In this document: positions 55,348 to 62,999 of the stretch, piece after piece | How positions within the stretch are numbered: position 1 is the first letter of the stretch | Layout: each line of letters opens with the position of its first letter | Assembly: GCF_012911895.1 (NCBI RefSeq) | Contig: NZ_JAAXCV010000034.1 | Location: 372,001 to 436,000 of the forward strand | DNA: 64,000 bases | DNA from: Bacillus sp. RO3 | Lineage (GTDB): Bacteria > Bacillota > Bacilli > Bacillales > Bacillaceae_B | Direction: 5' to 3' | Made by a program: the position numbers and the translations under genes | Notes under the pieces: model-generated | What the model was told of the DNA's origin: nothing | Databases searched by the model: none | What the model saw: the letters and a program-made list of their open reading frames with translations, nothing else

Positions 55348-56143
55348 ATTTATTCTGTTCAAGATATTCACTTAAAACCGTTTGATGCAGACCCGGTTTC
55401 GCTACAAAGACTGAACTTTTATTTAATGGATTCAAGGAAGCCCCGTTCAGGTCGGTCACAACTCCCCCAACCTCTTCGATTAAGATCTTTCCTGCAGCAA
55501 AATCCCATGGCGCCAAACGCATGGTTAAATAAGCATCCAATCTACCTGAGGCTACATAAGCCAGTTCAATGGCAGCGGATCCGTAGGAACGTGTCCCTCT
55601 AACATCCTTTACGAGAGGGGCAAGGATTGTTGGGTCAATCCGTTTATTCTCAGTGACCCAAAGTGCATTTAAAGCCACAATGGCGTCTTGTACATTTACA
55701 GGGGCCAGTTCCGGAAGCTTCACATCATTCATATATGCCCCCTGTCCTTTACCTGCAAAATACAACTCATCATGAACCACATCATATATGTATCCAAGCT
55801 TCCCTTCTTCCCCATCATAAATACCGATGGAAATGGCAAAGTTTCGTTGCTGATGAACAAAATTCATCGTTCCATCAATCGGATCGATAATCCATGTGAC
55901 TCCCGATAGCTCCGTAAAGTCATCTCCATAGCCTTCTTCACCTAGGATTTGATGTTCCGGATAGGTTTGACGGATGTTTTCAGAAAAAAATCGCTCTGTA
56001 GCTTCATCCATATCCGTCACCAGGTCATTGCGGTTTGATTTGGTCTTGATGTTCAACTCTGTCTTGAATGATTGACGAATCGTCTCACCAGCTTCGTGTA
56101 TCCATTTTCTAACATTTCGATCTAATTCAGTCCAATTTGTCAT
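55346..56143 (-). CDS. suhB: Inositol-phosphate phosphatase family protein (YktC/SuhB)
   Basis: 265 aa Mg/Li-sensitive phosphatase fold. Metal ligands in ILGEEG (~70), WIIDPIDGTMNFVHQ (~88) and APWDFAAGKILIEEVGG (~212). Substrate may be inositol phosphate or NADP(H)-type; not decidable. GGAGG 10 nt before the ATG. YktC position next to the ykzI/yktB group. Confidence 0.9.
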   Translation of the reverse strand: MTNWTELDRNVRKWIHEAGETIRQSFKTELNIKTKSNRNDLVTDMDEATERFFSENIRQTYPEHQILGEEGYGDDFTELSGVTWIIDPIDGTMNFVHQQRNFAISIGIYDGEEGKLGYIYDVVHDELYFAGKGQGAYMNDVKLPELAPVNVQDAIVALNALWVTENKRIDPTILAPLVKDVRGTRSYGSAAIELAYVASGRLDAYLTMRLAPWDFAAGKILIEEVGGVVTDLNGASLNPLNKSSVFVAKPGLHQTVLSEYLEQNK

Positions 56144-56350
56144 TGATTATCAGCCTCCAATATCCGTTGCGAAGATCTTTCATTCAAATGAGGGGTTCTA
56201 TACATCCGACTCCAAACAGCCGGATGCACCAATTCACGAATACTCCTATAAATAGATAGCTTAATGGAAAGAAGAGGCTGTTTCAAGTCATTCACCCTGC
56301 GATTGACTGAGCATTCTTCCACATAAGAGTTTCAGAAGATAAAATATCAC

Positions 56351-56384
56351 AAAAAAGCGAACTCACGTTCAACTTATGAGCTCG
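56351..56384 (-). terminator. Terminator after the ykzI-like gene
   Basis: GCGA-CTCA/TGAG-TCGC stem followed by TTTTTTG on the minus strand. Confidence 0.75.
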
Positions 56385-56439
56385 CCGTTCTACAGTCGAA
56401 TTCTACATATGCTCTATACCCATGGAAAGGATTAAAGCT

Positions 56440-56640
56440 TTATAAGGCCTTCATTTTCATTAATTCTTCCCGGATACTCATGAGTTTCTGTTTGGACTTG
56501 GTTTCGGTTTCTTTATTCTTTGTTTGAATCGCTTCGAACAATACAGCTAACTCATAATCCATTTCAAGTCTTAATACATTCATTCTCTGCTGCTGGACAT
56601 CGCGTTTTTTAGAAGTGTTCATTACTTGTTTCATGGCCAT
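56440..56640 (-). CDS. ykzI: Small conserved YkzI-like protein
   Basis: 66 aa, fully helical and highly charged (VMNTSKKRDVQQQRMNVLRLEMDYELAVL, in part). I recall ykzI between yktC and yktB in B. subtilis. The start may be this ATG or the ATG two codons on; AAGGGG precedes both. No function known. Confidence 0.7.
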   Translation of the reverse strand: MAMKQVMNTSKKRDVQQQRMNVLRLEMDYELAVLFEAIQTKNKETETKSKQKLMSIREELMKMKAL

Positions 56641-56814
56641 ACACCCCTTCCGAGTTTTCGATTTATCTGATTGTTCTGATAATATTTATTACATATTATG
56701 AAATACCCACTCATCTTGTAACAAAAATGTGCAGTCACCCATGGATAAATCTATTCACTACAACCCTGTAACCCATTATGTTAAGATACTATTGGTAAAT
56801 AAGGAGGTTCCTAC

Positions 56815-57435
56815 ATGAAATTTAATGGATTTACACAAGATGATTTTAACGTTTTTGAAATCGATGGTTTAGAGGATAGAATGACAGCCATCCAAGAGCA
56901 GGTCAGACCCAAGCTTGAATCTTTAGGGAATCATTTCGCTCCCACTCTAAGCACAATGACCGGGGAAGAAATGTTTTACCATGTGGCTAAACATGCACGT
57001 CGCTCAGTTAATCCTCCTGATGATACCTGGGTTGCGTTTGCCAGTAATAAACGAGGTTATAAGAAACATCCTCATTTTCAGATCGGTATATGGGGAACCC
57101 ACGTATTTATCTGGTTTGCAATGATTTATGAAGCCCCGGGTAAAGTTGAATTCGGTAGGAATATGGAAAAAAATGCTGATGAGATCAGATCATTGATTCC
57201 CGGTCACTTTGTTTGGTCTGGAGATCACACGAAACCAGATGCTGTACCTTTTTCATCCCTGTCTCAAAATGAATTCATCACTTTAATCGAAAGAGTTCAA
57301 CATGTAAAAAAAGCAGAACTTCTATGCGGACTACAGCTTGACCGCGAAACAGCCATACATCTTAGTGGAGATGAATTCATCAGGGAAGTTGAAAGTGCCT
57401 TTGAAACACTTTTACCCCTTTATAAAATGAACTAA
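56815..57435 (+). CDS. yktB: DUF1054 protein YktB
   Basis: 206 aa, soluble. Family motifs [23 protein letters not shown] (in part) and [22 protein letters not shown] near 83; UPF0637. Unknown function. AGGAGG 8 nt upstream. Confidence 0.9.
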   Translation: MKFNGFTQDDFNVFEIDGLEDRMTAIQEQVRPKLESLGNHFAPTLSTMTGEEMFYHVAKHARRSVNPPDDTWVAFASNKRGYKKHPHFQIGIWGTHVFIWFAMIYEAPGKVEFGRNMEKNADEIRSLIPGHFVWSGDHTKPDAVPFSSLSQNEFITLIERVQHVKKAELLCGLQLDRETAIHLSGDEFIREVESAFETLLPLYKMN

Positions 57436-57462
57436 ACCATATAACTGTAGGGAAAAAACTCA

Positions 57463-57500
57463 GAAAAGAACGACTGCCTAAAGGGGCAGTCGTTCTTTTA
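57463..57500. terminator. Bidirectional terminator between yktB and yktA
   Basis: AAAAGAACGACTGCC, 5-6-nt loop, GGCAGTCGTTCTTTT. Confidence 0.9.
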
Positions 57501-57770
57501 ATTCATTGAAATGGTGTCAGTGTCTTGATTATCTTTCATTTTTTTCACTACGCGATAAGATGAATAGCCGCTGGATTCTTCAAATTCATTGCATATCCTC
57601 TTCTCCTCAGCTTTTCCAGGAACGATTTCTTTGAATCGCTTATACCTGTTCATCAGGACTTCTCTTGAAACACCCTTTTCATAAGCCTTCTCAATTGCTT
57701 CAAAAAAGGCGATGACATCGATGACTTCTTCCGTTGACCAGTCCATGTCAAATGGATACTGATATTCCAT
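57498..57770 (-). CDS. yktA: UPF0223 protein YktA
   Basis: 90 aa. [31 protein letters not shown] (in part) and [28 protein letters not shown] are diagnostic of YktA/UPF0223. Function unknown. The ATG at 57768-57770 is the family start; GGGAG is somewhat far (12 nt). Directly downstream of the flavoprotein gene. Confidence 0.87.
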   Translation of the reverse strand: MEYQYPFDMDWSTEEVIDVIAFFEAIEKAYEKGVSREVLMNRYKRFKEIVPGKAEEKRICNEFEESSGYSSYRVVKKMKDNQDTDTISMN

Positions 57771-57797
57771 TACACACAACAACTCCCTGAATATGTA

Positions 57798-58754
57798 TTA
57801 ATTCCACTTCTTTCGAATGGCTTCCCCCTGTGAAATCATTCGCTGAATGAGGTCTTCAACAGAGGGGATATCCTGAATCAATCCCATAACTTGTCCGGCC
57901 CACGCAAATCCTCCGTCCACATCCCCATCGTAAATATAACGTTTATTTGCTTCCCCGCTTATGAATGATTTTAACCCTTCATAACCGGTATTCGATGTTT
58001 CGGCATGTAATATCTTCTGGGTCCAGGAGTTGGAAATGGCCCTTGCCGGTGAACCTAAAGATCGTTTAATGACTACTGTACCACTCTCATCTCCTTCAAT
58101 CAAGGTACGTTTATATCCTTCTGATGCATGTACACACTCCTTCGTAGCAATAAACCTTGTACCCATTTCAACTCCTTCGGCACCAAAGCTAAGGGCAGCC
58201 ATTAAACCTCTGCCATCTCCGACACCTCCTGAAGCAATGACTGGGATGGACACAGCGTCAACTACTCTCGGAATAAGGACGAATGTGCCGATATCATCCT
58301 TACCTAAGTGACCTCCGCCCTCCTGCCCTACCACCATTACAGCATCCGCACCGATTTCTTCCGCTTTTATCGCCTGTCTTTTCGAGGCGACTAATACAAG
58401 CTTTACGATTTTCTTTCCTTCCAATTGTTGAAATAATGGTGTAGGGTTTCCACCTGTTACCGAAACAACCGGAACATTTTCTTCCATGGCAACATCAACA
58501 AACTCAGTGAACGGCCTTCCATGTTGACCGATCGCAAAATTCACACCAAATGGTTTATCTGTTAATGACCTTACCTTTACGATTTCTTCCCGAAGTTGTT
58601 CAGGATTATCCAGTGACATGGCCGTGATCTGTCCCAGGCCACCTGCATTTGATACTGCAGCAGCCAGATCAGCATAAGCGAGATGGGCTAACCCTCCCTG
58701 GATTATTGGATACTGTATGTTTAATAGCTCCGTTACTCTGGTTTTCCATTTCAA
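57798..58754 (-). CDS. Nitronate monooxygenase family flavoprotein
   Basis: 318 aa TIM-barrel FMN enzyme of the NPD/enoyl-ACP-reductase-II type: QYPIIQGGLAHLAYADLAAAVSNAGGLG near the start (in part), VVGQEGGGHLG near 150 with the catalytic-histidine region, and VIASGGVGDGRGLMAALSFGAEGVEMGTRF (in part) for phosphate binding. Substrate may be nitronate or another small acid. TTG 58752-58754 follows GGAGG by 7 nt and gives the family start MKWKTRV; earlier ATG unsupported. Confidence 0.87.
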   Translation of the reverse strand: MKWKTRVTELLNIQYPIIQGGLAHLAYADLAAAVSNAGGLGQITAMSLDNPEQLREEIVKVRSLTDKPFGVNFAIGQHGRPFTEFVDVAMEENVPVVSVTGGNPTPLFQQLEGKKIVKLVLVASKRQAIKAEEIGADAVMVVGQEGGGHLGKDDIGTFVLIPRVVDAVSIPVIASGGVGDGRGLMAALSFGAEGVEMGTRFIATKECVHASEGYKRTLIEGDESGTVVIKRSLGSPARAISNSWTQKILHAETSNTGYEGLKSFISGEANKRYIYDGDVDGGFAWAGQVMGLIQDIPSVEDLIQRMISQGEAIRKKWN

Positions 58755-59110
58755 TTGAATCCCTCCATTTCCTGAACTATTCTCGATGTAGTGTGAAAAA
58801 TCCTTTTTCCGTTGGTGTGAATAATAAAAGAACTTATATCCCAACGAACGACATTGACTTGAGTGCGTGAAGAAGCGAATGAGTATTTGGCGAGTACGGT
58901 GAAAGATAGCAACTTATATTTTCCCATGTGATTCAATAAACGAAGGTTTAGGCCAATGCCACTATGCAAAGATTTTCTTAAGTGCTATAATTCATTTGTT
59001 TGTTAAGAATAAATGATGAAAAGTTATGAATCCGAAGCAAAATCCTATATAATAATGACTTTAGCATGGTTGTTTGATGCTACCAAGAATATAAAGAGGT
59101 GTTGAATGCA
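58755..59110. other. Divergent gap between the flavoprotein gene and speA
   Basis: 356 bp, no gene. It holds the speA promoter candidate (59024-59053). Two further AT-rich patches could host the opposite promoter, none convincing. No hairpin terminator is seen. Confidence 0.5.
59024..59053 (+). promoter_or_regulatory. Candidate speA promoter
   Basis: TTATGA (59024-59029), 18-bp spacer, TATAAT (59048-59053), about 57 bp before the start. Confidence 0.45.
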
Positions 59111-60580
59111 TTGTCTCAAAATGAAACGCCGTTATTTACCGGCTTAATTGAACATAGTAAAAAAAATCCCGTCCAATTTCATATTCCGGGACATAAAAAA
59201 GGGGCCGGGATGGATCCTGAATTTAAGGACTTCATCGGAGAAAAGGCCCTTTCCATCGATTTGATAAATATCGGGCCTTTAGATGATTTACACCAGCCAA
59301 AGGGCATGATTAAAAAGGCTCAGGACCTTGCTGCTGAAGCGTTCGGTGCCGACCATACGTTCTTCTCAGTACAGGGGACCAGTGGAGCCATCATGACCAT
59401 GGTCATGAGTGTATGCGGACCTGGGGACAAAATCATCGTCCCCCGAAACGTCCATAAATCTGTCATGTCTGCCATTGTATTCTCAGGTGCCACTCCTATC
59501 TTTATTCATCCCGATATTGATGAAGACCTTGGTATATCCCACGGAATTACGACAGATGCCGTAGCTAAAGCACTTGAACAGAACCCTGATGCTAAAGGGG
59601 TACTTGTGATCAACCCGACCTATTTCGGAATTTCTGCAGATTTAAAAAAGATTGTTGAAATCGCTCATTCCTACAGCGTCCCAGTTCTTGTGGATGAAGC
59701 CCACGGTGTTCATATTCACTTCCATGATGAGCTTCCACTTTCAGCCATGCAGGCAGGAGCGGACCTGGCGGCGACCAGTGTTCACAAACTTGGTGGGTCA
59801 ATGACTCAGAGTTCTGTCCTGAATATGAAAGAAGGCCTTGTATCAGCCAAGCGTGTTCAAACCATCTTAAGCATGTTAACAACAACTTCAACTTCCTACT
59901 TACTTCTTGCTTCCCTTGACGTAGCCAGAAAGCGTTTAGCCACAGAAGGAAGGGAACTGATCACCAGGACGATAGAACTTTCACAGAAAATCAGAAATCA
60001 GATTAACGGAATTGACGGTCTATACTGTGTTGGGGAAGAGATCCTGGGAACGAAGGCAACTTATGCATATGATCCCACTAAGCTGATTGTCTCTGTTAAA
60101 GACCTGGGGATCAGTGGATTCGATGCTGAGAAGTGGTTAAGAGAAACACATAATATCGAGGTGGAGATGTCAGATCTTTACAACATCCTTTGCATCATTA
60201 CTCCCGGTGATACTGAAGCAGAAGGCAATCAACTGGTCATGGCCCTGAAAGAATTGGTCATAAGTCTTAAGAAGCATGGAGAGATGACGCCAGTGAAGGT
60301 TATGCTCCCTGACATCCCCGTCCTTTCTATTACTCCGAGGGATGCTTTCTATGCTGATACCGAGGTCATCCCCATTGATGAATCGGTAGGTAGGACCATT
60401 GCTGAATTCATTATGGTTTATCCACCTGGAATCCCTATTTTCATCCCTGGTGAAATCATTACAAAGGAAAACATCGATTATATTAAAACCAATATGGAAG
60501 CAGGCCTTCCCGTTCAAGGTCCTGAAGATTATGATTTACGTCATCTTAGAGTCATCAAAGAGCATCGGGCAATCCGATAA
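59111..60580 (+). CDS. speA: Arginine decarboxylase SpeA
   Basis: PLP enzyme of fold type I, first step of polyamine synthesis via agmatine. 489 aa (B. subtilis 490). HIPGHKKGAGMDPEF near residue 25, FFSVQGTSGAIMT near 80, VDEAHGVHIHF near 195, PLP lysine in SVHKLGGSMTQSS near 222, and the C-terminal Orn/Lys/Arg decarboxylase domain. TTG 59111 (LSQNETPLFTGL) matches the B. subtilis N-terminus; GAGGTG lies 9 nt upstream. A lysine-decarboxylase activity cannot be excluded. Confidence 0.92.
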   Translation: MSQNETPLFTGLIEHSKKNPVQFHIPGHKKGAGMDPEFKDFIGEKALSIDLINIGPLDDLHQPKGMIKKAQDLAAEAFGADHTFFSVQGTSGAIMTMVMSVCGPGDKIIVPRNVHKSVMSAIVFSGATPIFIHPDIDEDLGISHGITTDAVAKALEQNPDAKGVLVINPTYFGISADLKKIVEIAHSYSVPVLVDEAHGVHIHFHDELPLSAMQAGADLAATSVHKLGGSMTQSSVLNMKEGLVSAKRVQTILSMLTTTSTSYLLLASLDVARKRLATEGRELITRTIELSQKIRNQINGIDGLYCVGEEILGTKATYAYDPTKLIVSVKDLGISGFDAEKWLRETHNIEVEMSDLYNILCIITPGDTEAEGNQLVMALKELVISLKKHGEMTPVKVMLPDIPVLSITPRDAFYADTEVIPIDESVGRTIAEFIMVYPPGIPIFIPGEIITKENIDYIKTNMEAGLPVQGPEDYDLRHLRVIKEHRAIR

Positions 60581-60583
60581 ACC

Positions 60584-60622
60584 AAAAAGGATGAAGAAGG
60601 CCAGTTCCTTCTTCATCCTTTT
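60584..60622. terminator. Bidirectional terminator of speA and SR1
   Basis: AAAAAGGATGAAGAAGG, 6-nt loop, CCTTCTTCATCCTTTT. Confidence 0.92.
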
Positions 60623-60675
60623 ATTTATTAAAACCCCTTTATACTACATTAAATCCCCGCTCCCCTTAGCAGGTA

Positions 60676-60795
60676 TTAATCGTCTAATTCTTTATCGTCG
60701 TTGCAATCACAGCAGTTAGAGAATAAAACAGAAACCTTCTCATCCTCATAATGATCGATCGTGCCAAGACATGATTGACATACAATTGTTCCCAT
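60676..60795 (-). CDS. sr1P: GapA-binding peptide SR1P
   Basis: 39 aa starting MGTIVCQSCLGTIDHYEDEK, then VSVLFSNCC, DC and an acidic end. Like B. subtilis SR1P as I recall it: MGTIVCQ start, HYEDEKV core, and paired cysteines, here six in all (two in CQSC, two adjacent, one following). SR1P binds GapA and promotes its link with RNase J1. ATG 60793-60795 with AAGGAGAGG upstream. Too small for common gene finders. Confidence 0.88.
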   Translation of the reverse strand: MGTIVCQSCLGTIDHYEDEKVSVLFSNCCDCNDDKELDD

Positions 60796-60821
60796 CTTTT
60801 TTCCTCTCCTTCACATGTTTA

Positions 60822-60836
60822 TTGTAAACGCTTTAT
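60822..60836 (-). promoter_or_regulatory. cre-like site in the SR1 leader
   Basis: TTGTAAACGCTTTAT (plus strand) matches the core TGTAAACGCTTT of cre; only the penultimate C is missing. Just downstream of the predicted transcription start, a roadblock position. SR1 is weakly CcpA-controlled in B. subtilis. Confidence 0.55.
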
Positions 60837-60849
60837 CTTATCTGTTTCT

Positions 60850-60878
60850 ATAATAATATAACACATTTAAAATATCAA
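60850..60878 (-). promoter_or_regulatory. Sigma-A promoter of SR1
   Basis: TTGATA (60873-60878), 17-bp spacer, TATTAT (60850-60855). Confidence 0.8.
60855..60865 (-). promoter_or_regulatory. CcpN box 2 (overlaps the -10)
   Basis: TGTGTTATATT fits the CcpN consensus TRTGHYATAYW at every position. It touches the -10 hexamer. The partner box lies 32 bp (about three helical turns) upstream. Confidence 0.72.
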
Positions 60879-60886
60879 GCCTAAAT

Positions 60887-60897
60887 TGTATAACATA
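60887..60897 (-). promoter_or_regulatory. CcpN box 1 (upstream of the -35)
   Basis: TATGTTATACA fits TRTGHYATAYW at every position, 9 bp upstream of the -35. Confidence 0.72.
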
Positions 60898-61014
60898 TTT
60901 AGCTTTTTTATCTGTTAATCAATCATACTCTTCCATTATATGAAAGTGCCTTCATAAAAATGTAATAAATTCATTCTGGTTGCCCATACTTCATAACTGA
61001 TCCTTTAAGTGAAC

Positions 61015-61051
61015 ACAAAAAAACTGCATGAAAAATTTATTTCATGCAGTT
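61015..61051 (-). terminator. Terminator after the deacetylase gene
   Basis: AACTGCATGAAA/TTTCATGCAGTT stem, then TTTTTTTG on the minus strand. Confidence 0.9.
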
Positions 61052-61058
61052 CTAACCA

Positions 61059-61895
61059 TTATTCAACTGTTTGAATTCTGTTTGGATCCAGGGTTTCAAA
61101 TCCTTTATCCCTTAATCCTTTCACAATGTCTGATAGTCCTTCACTCGTCCATGATCGATCATGCATGAGCAAGTTTGCACCATCGTTCAGGAAAGGACTG
61201 TTTATCATAATATCCGTAATCGCTTCTTTATTCTGATATTGCTTTTCCCAATCATATCCATATGTCCAGTTCATTAATGACATCTTTTCTTCAGATGCAA
61301 TTTGCCGGGTGTAGTCAGTATTTTGACCAAATGGAGCCCTGAAAAATTTCGGCCTTTCACCTATGATCGATTCGATCAGATCATTTAGGGACACAATTTC
61401 CTCTTTTTGCTTTTCAGGTGAAAGTTCTTTCAGGCTGGTGTGAGTATATGTATGATTCCCGATTGCAAATCCCATTTCATGAATTTCTCTTAACATCTCT
61501 TGTTCCTCGGGCGTATCAAGAAAATGACCATTCACAAAGAAGATTGCAGGGGCATTCAATTCCTTTAAATCTTTAGCCATTTGCAATGCATGTCGATCAG
61601 GTGCGTCGTCGATGGTCAGGAGAACCACTTTGGGATCCGCATCACCTACTGGAATGATGCTCCAGTTATTTTCGTTGATTACATAGTCTTTTGTTTGGAC
61701 CACATTCTCAGCGGACTCATCCATCTTTTCCTCTTGATTCTCTTCTACGGTTAAATCTTCTTCACCCGTCTCACTAGGCTCTTTTTCCACATCAGATTGA
61801 TGAGGCTTCCCCTCTTCCTCATTAATGGTTGACGGTTCACTGGTGCAGGCTGTTAATAGCAGCAGGCTTAATCCGGATGCTAAAATCTTTTTCAT
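61059..61895 (-). CDS. Polysaccharide deacetylase family lipoprotein
   Basis: 278 aa. Lipobox LLTAC (cysteine ~17), an acidic linker rich in E (residues 20-70), then a NodB domain: VVLLTIDDAPDRHAL near 90 (Asp pair), GNHTYTHTSLKEL near 147 (His-x3-His metal site) and FRAPFGQNT near 187. Such enzymes de-N-acetylate peptidoglycan or chitin-like glycans. ATG 61893-61895 with AAAGGTG 7 nt upstream. Confidence 0.86.
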   Translation of the reverse strand: MKKILASGLSLLLLTACTSEPSTINEEEGKPHQSDVEKEPSETGEEDLTVEENQEEKMDESAENVVQTKDYVINENNWSIIPVGDADPKVVLLTIDDAPDRHALQMAKDLKELNAPAIFFVNGHFLDTPEEQEMLREIHEMGFAIGNHTYTHTSLKELSPEKQKEEIVSLNDLIESIIGERPKFFRAPFGQNTDYTRQIASEEKMSLMNWTYGYDWEKQYQNKEAITDIMINSPFLNDGANLLMHDRSWTSEGLSDIVKGLRDKGFETLDPNRIQTVE

Positions 61896-61960
61896 TTCTC
61901 TCACCTTTCCGTATTCACTTTGAATATTTTAACATATTCTCAGATGAAACTGGGAAAGAA

Positions 61961-62209
61961 TTAAAAGATTTCCATAATATTTTCAAATACGAGCTTAAAG
62001 GCAAAGAAGCACATTAAACTAAATGATGTAATGAAAAATGTCAGTTTCTTTGATTGAACAATTTTCTTCGCAGCAATAAAAGCTAAGTAAAAAAATATAA
62101 TAAACATTATCCACTTATATTCCAAATGGTCTTTATCGGACAACCATTCTGCTATATAGAAAACACTCCATAAAATCATTTGAACTAAAAAAGCAAGATA
62201 CGATTTCAT
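61961..62209 (-). CDS. Small three-helix membrane protein, unknown
   Basis: 82 aa: MKSYLAFLVQMILWSVFYIAEWL, a second helix WIMFIIFFYLAFIAAKKIV and a third LTFFITSFSLMCFFAFKLVF. Unrecognised. The ATG at 62207-62209 has AAGGA about 10 nt upstream; an upstream ATG in the same frame gives a charged lead without logic. Confidence 0.6.
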   Translation of the reverse strand: MKSYLAFLVQMILWSVFYIAEWLSDKDHLEYKWIMFIIFFYLAFIAAKKIVQSKKLTFFITSFSLMCFFAFKLVFENIMEIF

Positions 62210-62376
62210 GTTTATTACATCCTTTAAATAATATATTTTAACCGCCTTCTTTTTATTTACCCGTATTTTAGCAGTCAAACCTGTACATAGTCTTCAGTCA
62301 TCGTATTAACATAGTATATTCTTTTAAGATTACTTTCATTATGAATGTCTTTTCAATTATGTAACATTTTAATGAC

Positions 62377-62404
62377 TTGACCCTATTGTATTTTTTCCTA
62401 TGAT
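62377..62404 (+). promoter_or_regulatory. Sigma-A promoter of the 130-aa lipoprotein gene
   Basis: TTGACC (62377-62382), 16-bp spacer, TATGAT (62399-62404), about 80 bp before the start. Confidence 0.6.
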
Positions 62405-62487
62405 AAAATGTGACTTAAGATCAGTACGAAAGTCATTTATTTACAAATATATCGTTCATTGCATCGTTTAAGAAAAGAGGATGATGA

Positions 62488-62880
62488 ATGAAACACATAT
62501 TCACTTTACCAATGCTACTCATCTCCACGATGTTGCTCCTGACTTCATGTGATTATATTTCTTCCAACAAAGTAGTATTAGCAGAAGATCAATTTATTAA
62601 AAAGCAGGTTATCTTTTTCACGGATGAACGAAATCTTTCTAAAGAAATTCCCTATTACGATGCAATTATTGAGTTGAAGAAAAAATACCCTGATAGCCTT
62701 AAACATTTAAAGGTGGTAAGCCTCAATACGGAAGAACCGAACACTATTACAGATTCTCCACCCACCTCTCCTGCTATCGTTGTGGTTGAAAATAATCAGG
62801 TCATATGTAAAGTAGAAGGCCATAACGTGAAGGAAGACATTATAAAACCGGTCTCATCTGCCATTCAAAAATGGGATTAA
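62488..62880 (+). CDS. Thioredoxin-like-fold lipoprotein without a CXXC pair
   Basis: 130 aa. Signal peptide with lipobox LLTSC (cysteine ~21). The mature part looks like a small thioredoxin-type fold (KQVIFFTDERNL, SPAIVVVENNQVICKVEGHNVKEDII), with a cis-proline-like P before AIVVV but no redox cysteine pair. Unrecognised. AGAGGATG ribosome site. Confidence 0.7.
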   Translation: MKHIFTLPMLLISTMLLLTSCDYISSNKVVLAEDQFIKKQVIFFTDERNLSKEIPYYDAIIELKKKYPDSLKHLKVVSLNTEEPNTITDSPPTSPAIVVVENNQVICKVEGHNVKEDIIKPVSSAIQKWD

Positions 62881-62895
62881 CAAATTGTTTAATCA

Positions 62896-62936
62896 AAAAA
62901 GGGGATTGAAGCTACTTATGTGCTTCAATCCCCTTT
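62896..62936 (+). terminator. Terminator after the lipoprotein gene
   Basis: AAAGGGGATTGAAGC, 9-nt loop, GCTTCAATCCCCTTT. Confidence 0.9.
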
Positions 62937-62953
62937 CTCCAGTGAAAAAGCAT

Positions 62954-62991
62954 AAAAAGGATGATTCCAATATTCTGGAATCATCCTTTTA
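62954..62991 (-). terminator. Terminator after pdhD
   Basis: AAAAGGATGATTCCA, 6-nt loop, TGGAATCATCCTTTT, right before the pdhD stop. Confidence 0.9.
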
Positions 62992-62999
62992 AAATCTAA

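Larger units (their letters stand above)
60584..60844 (-). ncRNA. sr1: SR1-type dual-function RNA
   Basis: Minus-strand transcript inferred from a sigma-A promoter (60850-60878) to the shared terminator, about 260 nt. It encodes the 39-codon SR1P and has a G-rich 3' part (AAGGGGAGCGGGGA, later AAAGGGG). In B. subtilis SR1 lies between pdhD and speA, pairs with ahrC mRNA and encodes SR1P that binds GapA; position and peptide match here. The base-pairing role is inferred only. The transcript ends are not measured. Confidence 0.8.

Noticed and set aside
56140-56322. Minus-strand 60-codon frame whose stop overlaps the suhB start (ATGA)
   Set aside because: The coupling pattern is tempting, but the GTG start has no ribosome site and suhB has its own GGAGG.
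58751-58969. Minus-strand 72-codon frame between the flavoprotein gene and speA
   Set aside because: No ribosome site; overlaps the chosen start of the flavoprotein gene.
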